Shown here: positions 6,213-7,918 of the stretch, one piece after another | How the letters are laid out: each line of letters starts with the position of its first letter | How positions within the stretch are numbered: the first letter of the stretch is position 1 | Source: Alcaligenaceae bacterium UBA6179 | GTDB lineage: Bacteria > Pseudomonadota > Gammaproteobacteria > Burkholderiales > Burkholderiaceae_B | Length of the DNA stretch: 7,918 nucleotides | Assembly (NCBI GenBank): GCA_002422175.1 | Contig: DITR01000033.1 | Span: 1 to 7,918 of the forward strand | Reading direction: 5' to 3' | Notes under the pieces: model-generated | The model's database searches: none | Seen by the model: only the letters and a program-made list of their open reading frames with translations | What the model was told of the DNA's origin: nothing | Translations under genes and position numbers: made by a program

Positions 6213-6473
6213 CTATCGCACATCTCGCGCTTCAACATCGCTGACGCGTTGGTTATCACCAAGGCCTTTCGTAAAAATAGGCTTTCGCTTTGACTGTCGA
6301 TTCGTCCAGTACTCTTGCACGGAGAACTTTTGACCACGCAGGCGCATCGCTATAAATAAGATCACCACGGCGATGAGGGTTGAGATGGTAAAAATCAACG
6401 CCATACCAATGCTGATGAGTGCGACCAAGACTAAGGCCATGGCGCGTAGGATTCGGGTTAAGGTTTCAATCAT
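6213..6473 (-). CDS. Small predicted inner-membrane protein of unknown function
   Basis: 86 residues, not recognised. Residues about 11-42 are uninterruptedly hydrophobic (32 residues), long enough for a tight two-helix hairpin or one long transmembrane helix. From 44 onward the chain is basic and polar (RLRGQKF, then NRQSKRKP, then GLGDNQRVSDVEARDVR). By the positive-inside rule that tail should be cytosolic. The start is an ATG with GAAGTG about 7 nt upstream and a promoter candidate before it. Its stop touches or overlaps the metG start region, so it is the first gene of a two-gene operon with metG. Hydrophobicity, a plausible ribosome site and tight packing support a real gene; no function can be given, and a link to MetRS would be speculation. 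Confidence 0.75.
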   Translation of the reverse strand: MIETLTRILRAMALVLVALISIGMALIFTISTLIAVVILFIAMRLRGQKFSVQEYWTNRQSKRKPIFTKGLGDNQRVSDVEARDVR

Positions 6474-6518
6474 GATGGTTCACTTCTTTTATTTGCCGTT
6501 TGAGCAACGAGACAGGTT

Positions 6519-6547
6519 ATTTTAAGCCTATCACCGGATTTTGTTTA
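6519..6547 (-). promoter_or_regulatory. Promoter candidate for the small membrane protein-metG operon
   Basis: On the minus strand TAAACA (6547-6542, 4 of 6 to -35), a 17-bp spacer and TAAAAT (6524-6519, 5 of 6 to -10) lie about 45 bp before the ATG at 6473. The leader would be about 40 nt, too short for a T-box or similar tRNA-sensing element, and none is visible. Confidence 0.38.
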
Positions 6548-6555
6548 CGAAAGCC

Positions 6556-6569
6556 ACATTAGATAATGT
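6556..6569. promoter_or_regulatory. Palindromic site upstream of the metG operon promoter
   Basis: ACATTA-GA-TAATGT is a perfect 6-bp inverted repeat with a 2-bp centre, lying just upstream of the -35 candidate of the metG operon. AAGCC flanks it on both sides in direct orientation (6551-6555 and 6572-6576). It is placed where an activator or repressor dimer could bind; the protein is unknown. Confidence 0.3.
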
Positions 6570-6634
6570 AGAAGCCGTTTTAGCCTGTATTTTTAACCAA
6601 TAACCGGGTTGCTCTCAGTCGAAGCTGAGCGGCA

Positions 6635-6652
6635 CCTTAAGTCCGATTAAGG
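6635..6652 (+). other. Hairpin upstream of dcd
   Basis: CCTTAA (6635-6640) and TTAAGG (6647-6652) form a perfect 6-bp stem with a 6-nt loop in the 249-bp gap before dcd. Just before it, CTCAG (6614-6618) and CTGAG (6625-6629) can form another small stem. No T-tract follows, so it is not a clear terminator. I saw no convincing sigma70 promoter for dcd: TAAAAT at 6683-6688 lacks a matching -35. Confidence 0.25.
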
Positions 6653-6722
6653 CTCTAACCGCGCTAGACGCAAGATGAGCTGTAAAATTCACGTTTTTAC
6701 GTCTTAACCGAGGTATGGTTTC

Positions 6723-7286
6723 ATGAGCATTAAAAGTGACCGCTGGATCCGTCGCACCGCTGAACTGGGCATGATTGAGCCCTTTGAGTCAGGGCAGGTT
6801 CGAGAAAATGACAAGGGCCGCATTGTGAGTTATGGCACCAGTAGCTATGGCTACGATGTACGTTGTGCACGCGAGTTCAAGATTTTTACAAATATCAACT
6901 CAACCATTGTTGACCCTAAAAACTTTGACGAAAAATCATTCGTCAATTTTACCGGTGATGTGTGCATTATTCCCCCTAACTCATTTGCCTTGGCGCACAC
7001 CATTGAATACTTCAGAATTCCCCGCAGCGTTTTGACAATTTGTTTGGGAAAAAGCACCTACGCGCGATGTGGCATTATCGTGAATGTCACGCCGCTTGAA
7101 CCCGAATGGGAAGGCCATGTCACGCTTGAATTTTCAAATACAACCCCGCTACCTGCGAAAATTTATGCCGGCGAAGGGTGTGCACAAATGCTATTTTTTG
7201 AAAGTGATGAGGTTTGTGAAACCTCGTATCGTGACCGCGGTGGTAAATATCAAGGTCAGCGTGGCGTAACCTTGCCACGCACTTAA
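6723..7286 (+). CDS. dcd: dCTP deaminase
   Basis: Converts dCTP to dUTP plus ammonia, feeding dUMP into dTTP synthesis; a soluble homotrimer in the dUTPase superfamily. 187 residues, one or two shorter than the usual 188 of the 'MSIKSDxWIRR' type. Landmarks: the opening MSIKSDRWIRR, YGYDVRCA (42-49), the nucleotide-binding GKSTYARCG (109-117) with Ser111 and Arg115 at the positions known from E. coli Dcd, and TLEFSNTT (134-141) with Glu136 matching the catalytic glutamate. The C-terminal YRDRGGKYQGQRGVTLPR (169-186) is the mobile lid that closes over the triphosphate. A good GAGGT sits 8 nt before the ATG. The next gene starts 31 bp after the stop with no terminator between, so the two are probably co-transcribed. 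In many gammaproteobacteria an mrp/apbC gene lies between metG and dcd; here it is absent. Confidence 0.97.
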   Translation: MSIKSDRWIRRTAELGMIEPFESGQVRENDKGRIVSYGTSSYGYDVRCAREFKIFTNINSTIVDPKNFDEKSFVNFTGDVCIIPPNSFALAHTIEYFRIPRSVLTICLGKSTYARCGIIVNVTPLEPEWEGHVTLEFSNTTPLPAKIYAGEGCAQMLFFESDEVCETSYRDRGGKYQGQRGVTLPRT

Positions 7287-7317
7287 GTACACTGATTCAG
7301 CTAATGGAGCCTGACGC

Positions 7318-7918
7318 ATGAAATTTCGTTTTCCCATCTATATTATTGACGAAGATTACCGCTCTGAAAATGCGTCGGGTCTGGGTGTTCGCGCTTTGGC
7401 GTCGGCAATTGAGGCTGAAGGCATGGAAGTCATCGGTGTGACCAGTTATGGTGACTTAACTTCTTTTGCGCAACAACAAAGTCGTGCCAGTGCTTTTATT
7501 TTGTCAATTGACGATGAAGAGTTTGAGGCCGAAGCCGGTGTGGCGCAAGATACTTCTAGCGCCATTAAAAATTTACGTGCATTTATTGGTGAGTTGCGTT
7601 TTCGTAACGCCGACATACCCATTTATTTATATGGTGAGACGCGCACCTCAGAGCATATTCCAAATGATATCTTGCGAGAATTACATGGCTTTATTCATAT
7701 GTTTGAAGACACGCCTGAGTTTGTCGCGCGGCATATTATTCGTGAAGCCCGTAGCTATGTGAATACCTTGGCACCCCCATTTTTTCGTGAACTGGTTAAG
7801 TACGCGCAAGATGGGTCATATTCATGGCATTGCCCCGGTCACTCGGGTGGTGTGGCCTTTTTGAAAAGCCCTGTCGGGCAAATGTTTCATCAATTTTTTG
7901 GTGAAAACATGTTGCGCG
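7318..7918 (+). CDS. Orn/Lys/Arg decarboxylase, fold-type I PLP enzyme (partial, 3' end missing)
   Basis: Two hundred codons are present before the window ends. The first about 130 residues are the wing domain with a response-regulator-like fold (opening FPIYIIDEDYR, later DIPIYLYGE at 99-107 and ELHGFIHMFEDTPEFV at 121-136). The linker and the start of the PLP-binding core follow: APPFFRELVKY (152-162) then SWHCPGHSGGVAFLKSPVG (169-187) and FHQFFGENMLR. That 'WHCPGHSGG' stretch is a hallmark of the biodegradative arginine, lysine and ornithine decarboxylases. The PLP lysine and substrate-defining residues lie outside the window, so the substrate cannot be decided. Product would be agmatine, cadaverine or putrescine, with proton consumption. 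The start is the ATG with GGAG about 9 nt upstream, 31 bp after dcd. Confidence 0.93.
   Translation, partial: MKFRFPIYIIDEDYRSENASGLGVRALASAIEAEGMEVIGVTSYGDLTSFAQQQSRASAFILSIDDEEFEAEAGVAQDTSSAIKNLRAFIGELRFRNADIPIYLYGETRTSEHIPNDILRELHGFIHMFEDTPEFVARHIIREARSYVNTLAPPFFRELVKYAQDGSYSWHCPGHSGGVAFLKSPVGQMFHQFFGENMLR

Noticed and set aside
6474..6722. A T-box or other riboswitch before metG or dcd
   Set aside because: The predicted metG-operon leader is only about 40 nt, and I see no conserved riboswitch core or specifier loop; the stems upstream of dcd are short and lack a T-tract.
6715..6726. A start codon just upstream of dcd (ATG at 6715)
   Set aside because: It is out of frame with dcd and stops after three codons; the ATG at 6723 has GAGGT at proper spacing and the family's usual N-terminus.
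7466..7762. A 98-codon plus-strand frame
   Set aside because: It is the shifted frame of the Orn/Lys/Arg decarboxylase, whose true frame opens at 7318 with a good ribosome site.

Overview
The window reads as ordinary chromosome of a gammaproteobacterium of moderate GC. This is inferred from the mix of protein types: an UmuDC pair, a Kch-type potassium channel, an E. coli-like dimeric MetRS with a C-terminal tRNA-binding domain, Dcd of the 'MSIKSD' type, and a wing-domain Orn/Lys/Arg decarboxylase. I cannot name the genus. Coding density is high, and I see no rRNA, tRNA, CRISPR array, insertion sequence or prophage gene.

Layout. (1) 1-212, minus: start of a DsrE-like protein with a signal peptide, cut by the window edge. 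A good promoter candidate lies about 110 bp upstream, followed by a leader with short repeats. (2) 446-2390, minus: an umuD-umuC operon encoding error-prone DNA polymerase V. Its UmuD is about 75 residues longer than the E. coli protein and has a basic, possibly DNA-binding N-terminus. A tidy inverted repeat lies directly in front of its start codon. (3) 2645-3916, plus: kch, a six-TM potassium channel with a cytosolic RCK/TrkA-N domain, divergent from umuDC. (4) 3917-4110: a convergent intergenic gap holding several hairpins. (5) 4111-6473, minus: a small membrane protein gene followed by, and almost or actually overlapping, metG (methionyl-tRNA synthetase). (6) 6474-6722: divergent promoter region. 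(7) 6723-7918, plus: dcd (dCTP deaminase), then 31 bp later an arginine/lysine/ornithine decarboxylase cut by the window edge.

How it works together. UmuD and UmuC are partners in damage-tolerant DNA synthesis. Dcd supplies dUMP precursor for dTTP synthesis, and the following decarboxylase makes a polyamine or consumes protons; those two genes look co-transcribed without an obvious shared pathway. MetG is housekeeping. No obviously new multi-gene system is present. The observations most worth a second look are the extended UmuD with its operator-like repeat and no canonical LexA box, and a seven-codon mini-ORF inside kch. That mini-ORF has a strong Shine-Dalgarno and ends in an ATGA overlap with the internal methionine that would start a free RCK domain.
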